The notes under the pieces are model-generated. The model ran no database searches. It was not told the DNA's origin and worked only from the letters and a program-made list of their open reading frames with translations. Shown one piece after another: positions 38,647 to 46,189 of a stretch of 64,000 bases of DNA (position 1 is its first letter; each line of letters begins with the position of its first letter). Both the position numbers and the translations under genes were made by a program. The stretch comes from Phycisphaerales bacterium (GTDB lineage Bacteria; Planctomycetota; Phycisphaerae; UBA1845; UTPLA1), in assembly GCA_020639075.1 (NCBI GenBank), contig JACKHI010000001.1:4836001-4900000 (forward strand). Reading direction: 5' to 3'.

Positions 38647-38943
38647 ATGACGCGCAGGACGAGACGAAAGATTAGGCTTGCAAGCTACCTGACTGCGGGC
38701 GCCATGGTGCTACAGTTCGGTCAGGCTTGTGCGGTCGTGAACAGTGTGATCACGGCGGGTGTCGGCAGCAGCGGCTTGCTCATCGACAACAATGGTTATT
38801 TCCTGGGGCTGTTCAACGTTTGCGGAACGCCGAACGTGATCGAAGTGGACGCGAACGACGTACCGATTGGCGACGTTCAGTTCAGCGAAGACGACCTGAT
38901 GTTCGGCTGCCCGGCCCAGAGAATTGTTACGGCCGCCCCCTGA
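38647..38943 (+). CDS. small secreted protein, paralogue 1
   Basis: 98 residues from ATG 38647, after GGGAGG. Basic N-terminus and hydrophobic helix (LASYLTAGAMVLQFGQACA) form a signal peptide with a Cys near the cleavage site that could be a lipidation or disulphide Cys. The mature part is short and hydrophobic-acidic with two more Cys. It shares the pattern AGxxVLQxxxxCA with the next gene and is probably its paralogue. Function unknown. Confidence 0.7.
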   Translation: MTRRTRRKIRLASYLTAGAMVLQFGQACAVVNSVITAGVGSSGLLIDNNGYFLGLFNVCGTPNVIEVDANDVPIGDVQFSEDDLMFGCPAQRIVTAAP

Positions 38944-39022
38944 GGCGAATTTGACGGTGCCCGTGATTCGGGCGCGAACGAAAATTATCAAAGACGCTCG
39001 CAGTTTTGAAAGGACCCTTTCG

Positions 39023-39376
39023 ATGCGTTGGAATAAAAAGAAAAATCGCCTCCTGTTGGCGGCGACCGCATTTCTCGCGGGCGGCACAGTGCTCCAGTCC
39101 AATTGCGCAAATGTGCTCTACTCGTTGCCGATCTGCGGCACGGTCCTCACGTTCTGCACGCCATTCGACCAGTTGAATGTCCTGTTCCCCTTGCTGGAAA
39201 CGCCGGACTTCAAGACGGATCCGACCTGCACAATTCCGCTCGGCTGCGTCTCAGGTGGCGACGGTACGTTTTTTGAGCCGGGTGCTTCTCCCGGTGGCGA
39301 TCTACCCAATGAGCCTGAAAATGACTCGGGCGGCGGCACGGGCGGCGGTGGCGGTGGTGGCGGCGGCGGCATCTAG
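39023..39376 (+). CDS. small secreted protein with poly-Gly tail, paralogue 2
   Basis: 117 residues from ATG 39023, after AGGAC. Signal peptide NRLLLAATAFLAGGTVLQSN with a nearby Cys; five further Cys follow in the mature part (LPICGTVLTFCTP, PTCTIPLGCV). The C-terminus is a Pro/Glu/Asp linker ending in a run of about ten Gly. It starts 79 bp after paralogue 1 and is followed by a terminator at 39427, so the two form an operon. Function unknown. Confidence 0.7.
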   Translation: MRWNKKKNRLLLAATAFLAGGTVLQSNCANVLYSLPICGTVLTFCTPFDQLNVLFPLLETPDFKTDPTCTIPLGCVSGGDGTFFEPGASPGGDLPNEPENDSGGGTGGGGGGGGGGI

Positions 39377-39426
39377 CCCGCCCCCCAAGCTTTCGAACAC
39401 GTTGGTTTGATGTGATTTATTTATGG

Positions 39427-39466
39427 CCCGGCTGCGCGTCGCTCGCGCAGTCGGGTCTTTGCTTTT
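39427..39466 (+). terminator. terminator of the paralogous pair
   Basis: CCCGGCTGCGCG, loop, CGCGCAGTCGGG makes a 12-bp stem with one G-T pair, followed by TCTTTGCTTTT. Confidence 0.7.
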
Positions 39467-39627
39467 CGTTCATCACGGAAGTGCGTAAGTCACTCGAAGA
39501 CGCTTGCCTAAGTACTGAATTCAATCGGAGCCGCTGTGCCCCCGCGGCGACGTTGTACCACTCAGCGTCAAAACACGAATACGCCGCGCTGAGAGAGCGT
39601 CGCCCACAGGTATTGCCTCATTTTCTT
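39467..39627. repeat. degenerate relic related to the nearby elements
   Basis: It begins with GTTCATCACGGAA (39468-39480), the end sequence of the 321-bp element family. It contains AATCGGAGCCGCTGTG, close to AGTCGGAGCCGCCGTG inside the nested 142-bp element. Probably a decayed, truncated insertion. No gene. Confidence 0.4.
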
Positions 39628-40100
39628 GGTTCATCACGGAAAATCGGGATGACTCGGTGTTCTGGTACAAGCGCGACAAGTATGTGCATCCAAGATCCCG
39701 TAGGGATCACATGAGAATAGCCCACCGTTTCCAACGGGGGGGTAGCGGCCGTTTCTCAGGCCCCGTCCCAGCGGGCAACGCCGTGAACTGAACACAGCGG
39801 CGGCAGCACCAGTCGGAGCCGCCGTGTCCTCACGGCGGAGTCATGCTCATGTACGCTGGATGATTCGCCACGCGGAGACTGTGAGGCACTGATTAGAGCA
39901 TTCAGTTCACGGCGTTGCCCAGCGGGACGGGATGAGCATGATGCGCGGAGTCGCGCCGTACCTACGGCACGGCAATGGTAGTAACCAATTATCAATCCCA
40001 GCCTTGAAAGGCTTGGCTATTCTCAGCGAGCCCCTATCGGGACGCGGTACTCGCGCGACCGCAGATGCCTATGGAGCTTCACGATATTCCGTGATGGACC
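39628..40100 (-). mobile_element. 322-bp TIR element, copy C, interrupted by a 142-bp insertion
   Basis: Read on the reverse strand this is the same element as copies A (41935) and B (43689), from GGTCCATCACGGAATATCG to the other end CGATTTTCCGTGATGAACC. Subtracting the nested insertion (39776-39917) and its 9-bp duplication leaves 322 bp. It consists of a chain of hairpins (for example GCCGTGCCGTAGGTACGGC and GATCCCTACGGGATC). The flanks ATTTTCTT and ACTTTTGT are not an exact duplication, so this copy looks older. Confidence 0.8.
39776..39917. mobile_element. 142-bp MITE-like element with perfect TIRs and 9-bp target duplication
   Basis: The ends CAACGCCGTGAACTGAA (39776-39792) and TTCAGTTCACGGCGTTG (39901-39917) are perfect 17-bp inverted repeats. 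CCCAGCGGG is duplicated at 39767-39775 and 39918-39926. The uninterrupted copies A and B show the empty site, a CCCGTCCC-type palindrome, which confirms insertion. The element has no gene of its own, so it would need a transposase in trans. It holds an internal hairpin (CCGCCGTGTCCTCACGGCGG). Ends and duplication length would fit an IS that makes 9-bp duplications. Confidence 0.9.
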
Positions 40101-40159
40101 ACTTTTGTTCGAGCCATGTCGAGGGCGGGTATTCGAGTTGATCTGTGTTGCAGACGGAC

Positions 40160-40723
40160 TCAGCTTCGACGCAGGCGCGGCAGCTTGTATTGATCGCGGA
40201 TTCGATTCGCCTGGGCGAAGACGGCGTCCTCCGAGGCAAGGAGCCGAATCACTTGGCTTGTCGACACACCGATCATGTCCGCAACCTCGCGTACGGACCC
40301 GCCATGAATCGACAGATGATCGATGACCGCCGCGATAACGGGCGGAAACGCCGCGTTTTTTTCTGACAGCCTCAGCCGACTGTCCGGCATGATGTGGTCC
40401 TGCAACATCATGCGCAGGTTTGACGCACCGGCGTCAGTCGGGCGCAGTTGAATTGCGATCGCCATTCTCAGTCGCCGTAATGCGGAACGTTTGTTGGCAT
40501 GTTGCGACCGACTCTCCTCGCTGATGACGATCAACCCCGTCGGTCGATGGCGCAGCCGCACGGCCGAACTCGTCTTGTTCCGCTTCTGTCCCCCGGGGCC
40601 GCTCGCTCGATACGCGTCGACCAGGCAATCCGCCAGCAATGCTGCGTCGTCCAGGGCCAACCATGCGTCTCGTTGAGCCGTCGTGATGTTCGCTGTGTCG
40701 CCGTCCATGCCTGCGGACATCAT
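40160..40723 (-). CDS. peptide chain release factor-like protein (GGQ domain)
   Basis: 187 residues from ATG 40723; GTG 40744 and ATG 40708 are alternatives. The RF-1 peptidyl-hydrolysis domain is seen in RASGPGGQKRNKTSSAVRL, which contains the catalytic GGQ loop. No codon-recognition domain is present, so it resembles ArfB/YaeJ or the PrfH-like group that rescues stalled ribosomes. The C-terminal half (VREVADMIGVSTSQVIRLL) looks like a helix-turn-helix and is not typical for ArfB. It is divergent from the mannosyltransferase gene. Confidence 0.82.
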   Translation of the reverse strand: MMSAGMDGDTANITTAQRDAWLALDDAALLADCLVDAYRASGPGGQKRNKTSSAVRLRHRPTGLIVISEESRSQHANKRSALRRLRMAIAIQLRPTDAGASNLRMMLQDHIMPDSRLRLSEKNAAFPPVIAAVIDHLSIHGGSVREVADMIGVSTSQVIRLLASEDAVFAQANRIRDQYKLPRLRRS

Positions 40724-40821
40724 AACCGAGGGTGATTGGCCCACGATGGTCGTCGAAGCGGGGCCGTCGGGCGTGTCCTAAGGAATGCAGAACGGCGCCG
40801 GTATCGCATATGATCCACGAC

Positions 40822-41934
40822 ATGCGCGTGCTCGCCCTCGAACCATACTACGGCGGCAGCCACAAGGCGTTCATCGACGGCTGGCGCGACGTCAGCCGGC
40901 ACGACTGGACGCTCCTCACGCTGCCGGCCCACAAGTGGAAATGGCGCATGCGCCATGCCGCCCTGACCTTCGCGAATGCGCTCCTGGCGAACGAGCCGCC
41001 GATCGAATTCGACGCCGTCTTCTGCACTGACATGCTCAACCTCGCCGAATTCAGGGGCCTCGCGCCGAAGGCCGTTCGCGATCTTCCGACGATTCTCTAT
41101 TTTCACGAAAACCAATTGACCTATCCCTTCCGCGATGATGAACCGCGCGATTTGCACTTTGGTTTCACCAACATCCTCTCGGCGCTCGCCGCGGACGCCG
41201 TCTGGTTCAACTCGGCCTTCCATCGCGACGACTTTCTCGACGCCGCCGACGACCTGCTCCGCCGCATGCCGGATCACGTGCCCGCGAATGCGATAGAATC
41301 GATCCGTATTCGTTCGTGCGTCATGACCCCTGGTATCGCGCTGCCGCATGTGCCCGAACGATCTCAGGCGAACGTCGGACCTTTGCGCATCGTCTGGGCC
41401 GCGCGATGGGAGCATGACAAGAATCCCGACGACTTCTTCGCCGCCTTGCGCGACATTGCGCAACACGAGATCGACTTCCGACTCAGCGTCCTTGGCCAGC
41501 ACTTCAAGGACGTGCCGCCAGTCTTTGCCGAAGCGCGCAACGAGTTCGCCGATCGAATCGATCATTGGGGGTACCTCGAGAACCGCGACGCCTATCTCAA
41601 TGAGCTCGCCAGGGCCGATGTCTTTGTCTCGACCGCCCACCACGAGTTCTTCGGTCTCGCCGCCGTCGAAGCGATGGCGTGCGGATGCGTCCCGCTGTTG
41701 CCGAATCGGTTGGCTTATCCCGAGCTCATTGCGACCTCCGAAACACTTCGCTCGCTGTGCCTCTATGACGGGTCCGTGTCCGGGCTGGGCGTCGGGCTGA
41801 CACGCATCGCAGCGGGATTGTCGACATCCATGTATCACTCGGCCCGGCGCGAGGTCACCGCTCTCGGGCAATCGCACGCCTGGTCGAGGCGAATCGCCGA
41901 TTTCGACCAGTCCTTGAAACTTGGCTCGAAATAA
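40822..41934 (+). CDS. tRNA-queuosine alpha-mannosyltransferase-like glycosyltransferase (QTMAN/GTDC1 family)
   Basis: 370 residues from ATG 40822; ATG 40810 also possible. The N-terminus MRVLALEPYYGGSHKAF, LPAHKWKWRMRHAA, ILYFHENQLTYPF and the later WAARWEHDKNP with STAHHEFFGLAAVEAMACG match the vertebrate GTDC1/QTMAN family that mannosylates queuosine in tRNA(Asp). It uses a GT-B fold and GDP-mannose by analogy. Its stop codon TAA lies inside the 8-bp target duplication of the element at 41935, so the insertion abuts the gene without changing the protein. Bacterial members exist, but the tRNA activity here is inferred. Confidence 0.85.
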   Translation: MRVLALEPYYGGSHKAFIDGWRDVSRHDWTLLTLPAHKWKWRMRHAALTFANALLANEPPIEFDAVFCTDMLNLAEFRGLAPKAVRDLPTILYFHENQLTYPFRDDEPRDLHFGFTNILSALAADAVWFNSAFHRDDFLDAADDLLRRMPDHVPANAIESIRIRSCVMTPGIALPHVPERSQANVGPLRIVWAARWEHDKNPDDFFAALRDIAQHEIDFRLSVLGQHFKDVPPVFAEARNEFADRIDHWGYLENRDAYLNELARADVFVSTAHHEFFGLAAVEAMACGCVPLLPNRLAYPELIATSETLRSLCLYDGSVSGLGVGLTRIAAGLSTSMYHSARREVTALGQSHAWSRRIADFDQSLKLGSK

Positions 41935-42255
41935 GGTTCATCACGGAATATCGTGAAGCTCCATAGGCATCTGCGGTAGCGCGAGTACCGCGTCCCGATT
42001 GGGACGCGCTGAGAATAGCCCAGCCTTTCAAGGCTGGGATCGATAGTTGGTTAATACCATCGCCGTGCCGTAGGTACGGCGCGACTCCGCGCATCAAGTT
42101 CATCCCGTCCCACTGGGACGGGGCCTGAGAAACGGCCGCCGACCCCCGTTGGAAACGGGGGGCTATTCTCATGTGATCCCTACGGGATCCAGGGTGGATA
42201 CACCTGTCGCGCTTGTACCAGAACACCGAGTCATCCCGATTTTACGTGATGAACC
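41935..42255 (+). mobile_element. 321-bp TIR element, copy A, with 8-bp target duplication
   Basis: Ends GGTTCATCACGGAATATCG and CGATTTTACGTGATGAACC are imperfect 19-bp inverted repeats. CGAAATAA is duplicated exactly at 41927-41934 and 42256-42263. Inside is a series of independent hairpins: CGCGTCCCGATTGGGACGCG, CCCAGCCTTTCAAGGCTGGG, GCCGTGCCGTAGGTACGGC, CCCGTCCCACTGGGACGGG, CCCCGTTGGAAACGGGG and GATCCCTACGGGATC. A reverse-strand frame runs through in all three copies but looks spurious. No transposase is encoded. Confidence 0.88.
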
Positions 42256-42402
42256 CGAAATAATGCGGCCGCGACAGGCTTACGTCGCTCATCGTACGCT
42301 GTGCGTAAAATTAGTACTTGCTAACTTCTATAGTGTTGCGTAAGTTCGCGTTCGATCGCGTGGCCGATCGACTCGTGTGTCGCCGATCAGGGAGTAAAGC
42401 GA

Positions 42403-43317
42403 ATGTACGCGGTGGTTGCGAATATTCTCGTGATGTTCTGTGTTCCGGATCCTGCGAGCGCTCCGGCAGGCGCCGACGCGGCGTCGAGGCTTGAGCGGTG
42501 CGCGATGTCCGGAAAACCGACGGTAGAGCCGATGCCCGGACCTCTTGCTCTGACTGACGATCGGCAAGAGCCGGCGTCGCCCCTTGTGACGGACCGGCCG
42601 GATTTCACTGAAAGTACATTGACAGTCCCGAGCGGACATCTTCAGATCGAATCGGGCTTTACCTTCGCAAGCAATCGGCGAAAAGGCGTTCGAACGAGGC
42701 GGCACACGTTTCCCGAGATCTTGTTGCGCGCGGGACTGGCGCACGATGTGGAGTTGCGGATCGCGTGGGCCGGCTGGACGCGTACGACCGAGCTGTTGCG
42801 CGCGGAAAACGATGTCGGACGAAATGAGTCGATGACGGATTCCTCCACGGGCGGAAATGACCTGTCGCTGGGCGCCAAGTTCCATCTGGCCGATCAATCC
42901 GGATGGCGTCCCGACGTTGGTCTCATCGTTGCCGCCAGCCTGCCGACCGGTCACATCGCCCACAGTTCCGGCGATGTCGATCCGTTTGTCGGATTGCTAT
43001 GGTCGTACGACATCGGCGAGTCCTTTGCGATCGCCGGGAACCTGAACCTCGCAATGCCGACGATCGACGGCGATCGAATTGTCGAACCACAGTCATCCGT
43101 GTCGCTCAGCTATTCGATCAGCGACAACGTGGGAGCCTTCGTTGAGTACTTCGGCTTCTATCCGACGGCGGGCGATGGCCCGGATGCCCATTACGTTGAT
43201 GGCGGCTTCACCTTTCTACTGTCGGACGATTTTCAGATCGACGTCAGGGCGGGAGCCGGACTCAATGACGACGCCGACGATGTCTTTGCAGGTGTCGGGT
43301 TCGCCTGGCGTTTTTGA
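42403..43317 (+). CDS. outer-membrane beta-barrel 'transporter' family protein
   Basis: 304 residues from ATG 42403, after GGGAG. N-terminal signal-like segment, then TDRPDFTESTLTVPSGHLQIESG, a phrase typical of the MetA-pathway/phenol-degradation transporter family. Alternating hydrophobic strands follow, with DVGLIVAASLPTGH and a final aromatic FAWRF. It should form an outer-membrane barrel; the solute is unknown. It lies downstream of element copy A and 27 bp before a 40-residue peptide gene, probably in the same transcript. Confidence 0.8.
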   Translation: MYAVVANILVMFCVPDPASAPAGADAASRLERCAMSGKPTVEPMPGPLALTDDRQEPASPLVTDRPDFTESTLTVPSGHLQIESGFTFASNRRKGVRTRRHTFPEILLRAGLAHDVELRIAWAGWTRTTELLRAENDVGRNESMTDSSTGGNDLSLGAKFHLADQSGWRPDVGLIVAASLPTGHIAHSSGDVDPFVGLLWSYDIGESFAIAGNLNLAMPTIDGDRIVEPQSSVSLSYSISDNVGAFVEYFGFYPTAGDGPDAHYVDGGFTFLLSDDFQIDVRAGAGLNDDADDVFAGVGFAWRF

Positions 43318-43344
43318 TAGTCCAACCAATCTGGAGAATGAACG

Positions 43345-43467
43345 ATGAGTTTTATTGCAGACGTGCTGTTTGTCGGAATCAGCAGCTTCTTCTCGGCGCT
43401 GTTCTCGGCGCCGATCGCAATCCTGACCGATTTACTGACGGCATGGGCCACGGCGCTTGTTTCGTGA
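43345..43467 (+). CDS. 40-residue hydrophobic peptide
   Basis: ATG 43345 to TGA 43465-43467, preceded by GGAGAATGAAC (good Shine-Dalgarno, eight-base spacing). The peptide (MSFIADVLFVGISSFFSALF..., ending TAWATALVS) is almost entirely hydrophobic, with Asp at two positions and no basic residue. It could form one or two short membrane helices. The gene is directly behind the outer-membrane protein. It might be a membrane peptide of toxin type or an accessory subunit; no family recognised. Confidence 0.5.
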   Translation: MSFIADVLFVGISSFFSALFSAPIAILTDLLTAWATALVS

Positions 43468-43688
43468 CGCGGATCAATGGCATTTCGCCTGCATGAAGGA
43501 CACGTGTCATGCGAAGGCCCAGGGCAAGAGTCGCACGCAACACGGGCGTTCGCATCCCTGGGAATCGATCCGACGCACGAGTTAAGTGCCGAAATGGCCT
43601 TGCGGATCTCCCATTTTGCAACGATGTGCGTTAGGAACTGATGCGTTCCAAGCCATAAGGTGGTTTACAGGAGTCCGTGCAAAAAAAA

Positions 43689-44010
43689 GGTTCATCACGG
43701 AAAATCGTGAAACTCCGTTCGCATCTGCAGTAGCGCGAGTACCCCGTCCCGATAGGGACGCTTTGAGAATAGCCCAGCCTTTCAAGGCTGGGTTTGTTGG
43801 TTGGCAATCACCATTGCCGTGCCGTAGGTACGGCGCGATTCCACGCATCAATCTCATCCCGTCCCGCTGAGACGGGGCCCCCAAAGTCGCCGTCAACACC
43901 CCGTCGAAAACGGGGGCCTATTCTCATGTGATCCCTACGGGATCCCGGGTGCGTACGCTCGTCGCCTTTGTTCCAGGACACCGAGTCATCCCGATTTTCT
44001 GTAATGAACC
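43689..44010 (+). mobile_element. 322-bp TIR element, copy B, inserted in a terminator T tract
   Basis: The ends GGTTCATCACGGAAAATCG and GATTTTCTGTAATGAACC are inverted repeats. Exactly eight A residues stand on each side (43681-43688 and 44011-44018), read as the target duplication. The right-hand A8 is also the U-tract of the terminator at 44011-44049 on the reverse strand, so the element landed in a terminator. The internal hairpin chain matches copies A and C. Confidence 0.85.
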
Positions 44011-44049
44011 AAAAAAAAGGCCCGCCGACCGATTGTTCGATCGACGGGC
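44011..44049 (-). terminator. Rho-independent terminator on the reverse strand
   Basis: A 13-bp stem (three wobble pairs) around ACAA, at 44049-44020 on the reverse strand, is followed by C and eight T. It ends the short transcription unit that contains the 9-codon ORF at 44124. Confidence 0.85.
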
Positions 44050-44094
44050 TCATTCTTGAAAGGCCGCTGATAGCGCAGCCACGTTAGCCGCAGC

Positions 44095-44124
44095 TTACAG
44101 CAGCCTGGTACAGTCACTCGTCAT
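44095..44124 (-). CDS. 9-codon ORF behind a perfect Shine-Dalgarno
   Basis: ATG at 44124 opens MTSDCTRLL followed by TAA. The 12 bases before it (AGGAGGTGATCC, 44136-44125) are a perfect complement to the usual 3' end of 16S rRNA, far stronger than at the ordinary genes here. The ORF ends 46 bases before a terminator stem. Either a leader or regulatory peptide, or a structured RNA whose function is to bind ribosomes. Confidence 0.4.
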   Translation of the reverse strand: MTSDCTRLL

Positions 44125-44333
44125 GGATCACCTCCTAAACAAAGGGCGGGTTTCTCGCAAGCGTTGGGTGAGTGTTCCACTCGCTCCGAGCCTTGCCCTC
44201 GTTCGGCGACCGTCGCCACCGAACACGACACATCCGACCACATGATCGGAAGAGACGACTTTGATTCCGTCGCTCGCCGGACGCCCTAGCTTTGTCCGAC
44301 GCGTCGTACGGCATCGTGTTGCCGTCTAATCTA

Positions 44334-44363
44334 AGCGTAGGAAATTGCACTACATCGAGTCAA
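44334..44363 (-). promoter_or_regulatory. candidate promoter of the short reverse transcription unit
   Basis: On the reverse strand TTGACT (44363-44358), 18-bp spacer, TACGCT (44339-44334). A transcript from here to the terminator at 44011 would be about 315 nt. Confidence 0.4.
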
Positions 44364-44825
44364 GAAAAATCTGGTTCCAAAAACGCGGGATCGCCCCGTT
44401 TCCAGATGGCCGCGACTTTATCCGTCACCGCCGAAGATCGTCGAGTTCCCGGCGCGAACGCCGCCGGCGACGAGGCTTGTTCGGCATCGATCGCATTGGC
44501 CAACCGAGCCACGCAGACGGCTCATGGGGTGATGCAGCTTCAATTGCCGAAGGCTTCCGGCACTCAGGCCGGAGCATCGTCAGTTCGCGTTGCGCAACGT
44601 GAGAATTCTGGGACGCGGAAACCAGCCGACACGCCGAGAGTTCGACTCACAATTCGACCACAACCGAGGAACCGATGACGCCGGCGATCGAAGTTATCGG
44701 CTGCCTGTTCGGCAACCCCCAGAAAGTCGCCACGAGCGGTAACCCGCGAAGATCTTTATAATCTCCGATCCCCGATTACGGGGAAATTGCAACTGGATCG
44801 ACAGCAGGTTGTTGGAGGTGAGTAG
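44364..44825. other. intergenic region before the thiolase gene
   Basis: About 460 bp without convincing gene. A forward frame (44292-44678, 128 codons) overlaps the reverse promoter and has no recognisable motif; I leave it out. The thiolase ribosome site GGAGGTGAG lies at 44814-44822. Confidence 0.4.
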
Positions 44826-46010
44826 ATGACGAGAAGTGTGATTGTCGGGGCAAAACGCAGCCCGATCGGGAAATTCCTGGGAACACTGAGTGGCATGACC
44901 GCGCCGGAGTTCGCGGCGCAAGTGGCGAAAGACGTCGTTGAATCCGTAGGCTGCCCTCCGGGCGATATCGACTGGGCGCTCCTTGGGCAGGTCCTGCAGG
45001 CCGGCGTCGGCCAGAACCCGGCGAGACAAGTTGCGCTGAAGGCCGGACTGCCGCCGACCATCACTGCCGTGACCGTCAACCAGGTCTGTGGCTCCGGTCT
45101 ACGCGCCGCGATGAACGCGGACAACAACATCCGTCTTGATGAAGCGAAGATCATTCTAACGGGCGGTATGGAGAGCATGTCCAACGCGCCGCATTACATC
45201 CGACGACATCGAACGGGCGAAAAGTTCGGCAATGGCACGCTTGAAGACGGCATGTTGTCCGATGGCCTCACGTGTCCGTTCGAAGGCTGGGCCATGGGTT
45301 GCGCCGCGGAGTACATCGCCGAGAAGCACGGCATCACGCGCGAGGATCAGGATCGTTTCGCCGTACGCAGTCATCATCTCGCTGCGGAAGCGCAAAAGGC
45401 CGGTCTGTTCAAGGACTACATCACGCCGATCGAAGTCCCGGGCCGCAAAGGACAGACGATTCGCTTCGATCAGGACGAGACGATTCGTGCCGAAGTGACG
45501 CTGGATGATCTCGCCAGTCTGCGGCCCGCATTTCAAAAAGACGGAACAGTGACCGCCGGCAATTCGTCGCAACTTTCAGACGGCGCCGCGATGGCCCTGC
45601 TGACAAGCGAGGAGGAAGCGGCGCGACGTGGCTGGCGCCCGCTCGCCCGCGTCCTGTCGCATACGACGTTCGGTGTTGAACCCAAGGAGCTTTTCATCGC
45701 CCCTGTCGGCGCGATCCGTGCGGCGGTCAACAAAGCCGGCCTCAAGCTCAGTGACATTGACTTGTTTGAAATTAACGAGGCGTTCGCAGCGCAAATGGTG
45801 GCATGCGTCCGACAGCTGGAACTCGACGAAGAGCGCGTCAATGTCTGCGGCGGCGGGATCGCTCTCGGGCACCCCATCGGCGCCAGCGGTACCCGTGTGC
45901 TCGTAACGCTCCTGAACCTTATGGATCGTCGCGATGCCCGCTACGGCGTGGCGTCACTGTGCCTGGGCGGGGGGAACGCCGTCGCCATGGTGCTCGAACG
46001 TGTGAAGTAG
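44826..46010 (+). CDS. acetyl-CoA C-acetyltransferase (thiolase)
   Basis: 394 residues from ATG 44826. Thiolase signature: nucleophile Cys88 in TVNQVCGSGLRAAM, NEAFAAQM, GGGIALGHPIGASGTRVL (His about 351) and the second Cys in VASLCLGGGNAVAM. It condenses or cleaves acetoacetyl-CoA/acetyl-CoA in fatty-acid or ketone metabolism. The gene stands alone and ends at a strong bidirectional terminator. Confidence 0.95.
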   Translation: MTRSVIVGAKRSPIGKFLGTLSGMTAPEFAAQVAKDVVESVGCPPGDIDWALLGQVLQAGVGQNPARQVALKAGLPPTITAVTVNQVCGSGLRAAMNADNNIRLDEAKIILTGGMESMSNAPHYIRRHRTGEKFGNGTLEDGMLSDGLTCPFEGWAMGCAAEYIAEKHGITREDQDRFAVRSHHLAAEAQKAGLFKDYITPIEVPGRKGQTIRFDQDETIRAEVTLDDLASLRPAFQKDGTVTAGNSSQLSDGAAMALLTSEEEAARRGWRPLARVLSHTTFGVEPKELFIAPVGAIRAAVNKAGLKLSDIDLFEINEAFAAQMVACVRQLELDEERVNVCGGGIALGHPIGASGTRVLVTLLNLMDRRDARYGVASLCLGGGNAVAMVLERVK

Positions 46011-46058
46011 TCGGATCAGCACCCGGCGAACGCCGGATCGCGAAGTGTAAAAAAGAAG

Positions 46059-46102
46059 GATGGAAGGCGCCGCCGTGGCAAGAGCGCCTTCCATCTTTTT
46101 TT
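46059..46102. terminator. bidirectional terminator between thiolase and the Lys-rich gene
   Basis: GATGGAAGGCGC and GCGCCTTCCATC form a 12-bp stem, followed forward by TTTTTTT. On the reverse strand the stem is followed by CTTCTTTTTT, so it can also end the reverse Lys-rich gene. Confidence 0.85.
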
Positions 46103-46189
46103 GTTGCCTTTGAGAAGTTCAAAGGCATCGGCCATCGTTCGCTTCACCCATCACAGAGCGGGCGACGAGGGCCATGAGTCGTTGGCTAC

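Noticed and set aside
41936..42226. Reverse frame through the 321-bp elements (phrase GVAPYLRHG)
   Set aside because: Present in all three copies because the DNA is repeated; it reads across hairpins and has no independent ribosome site, so a protein is unlikely.
44292..44678. 128-codon forward frame before thiolase
   Set aside because: No family motif, overlaps a promoter-like site, composition unlike neighbours.
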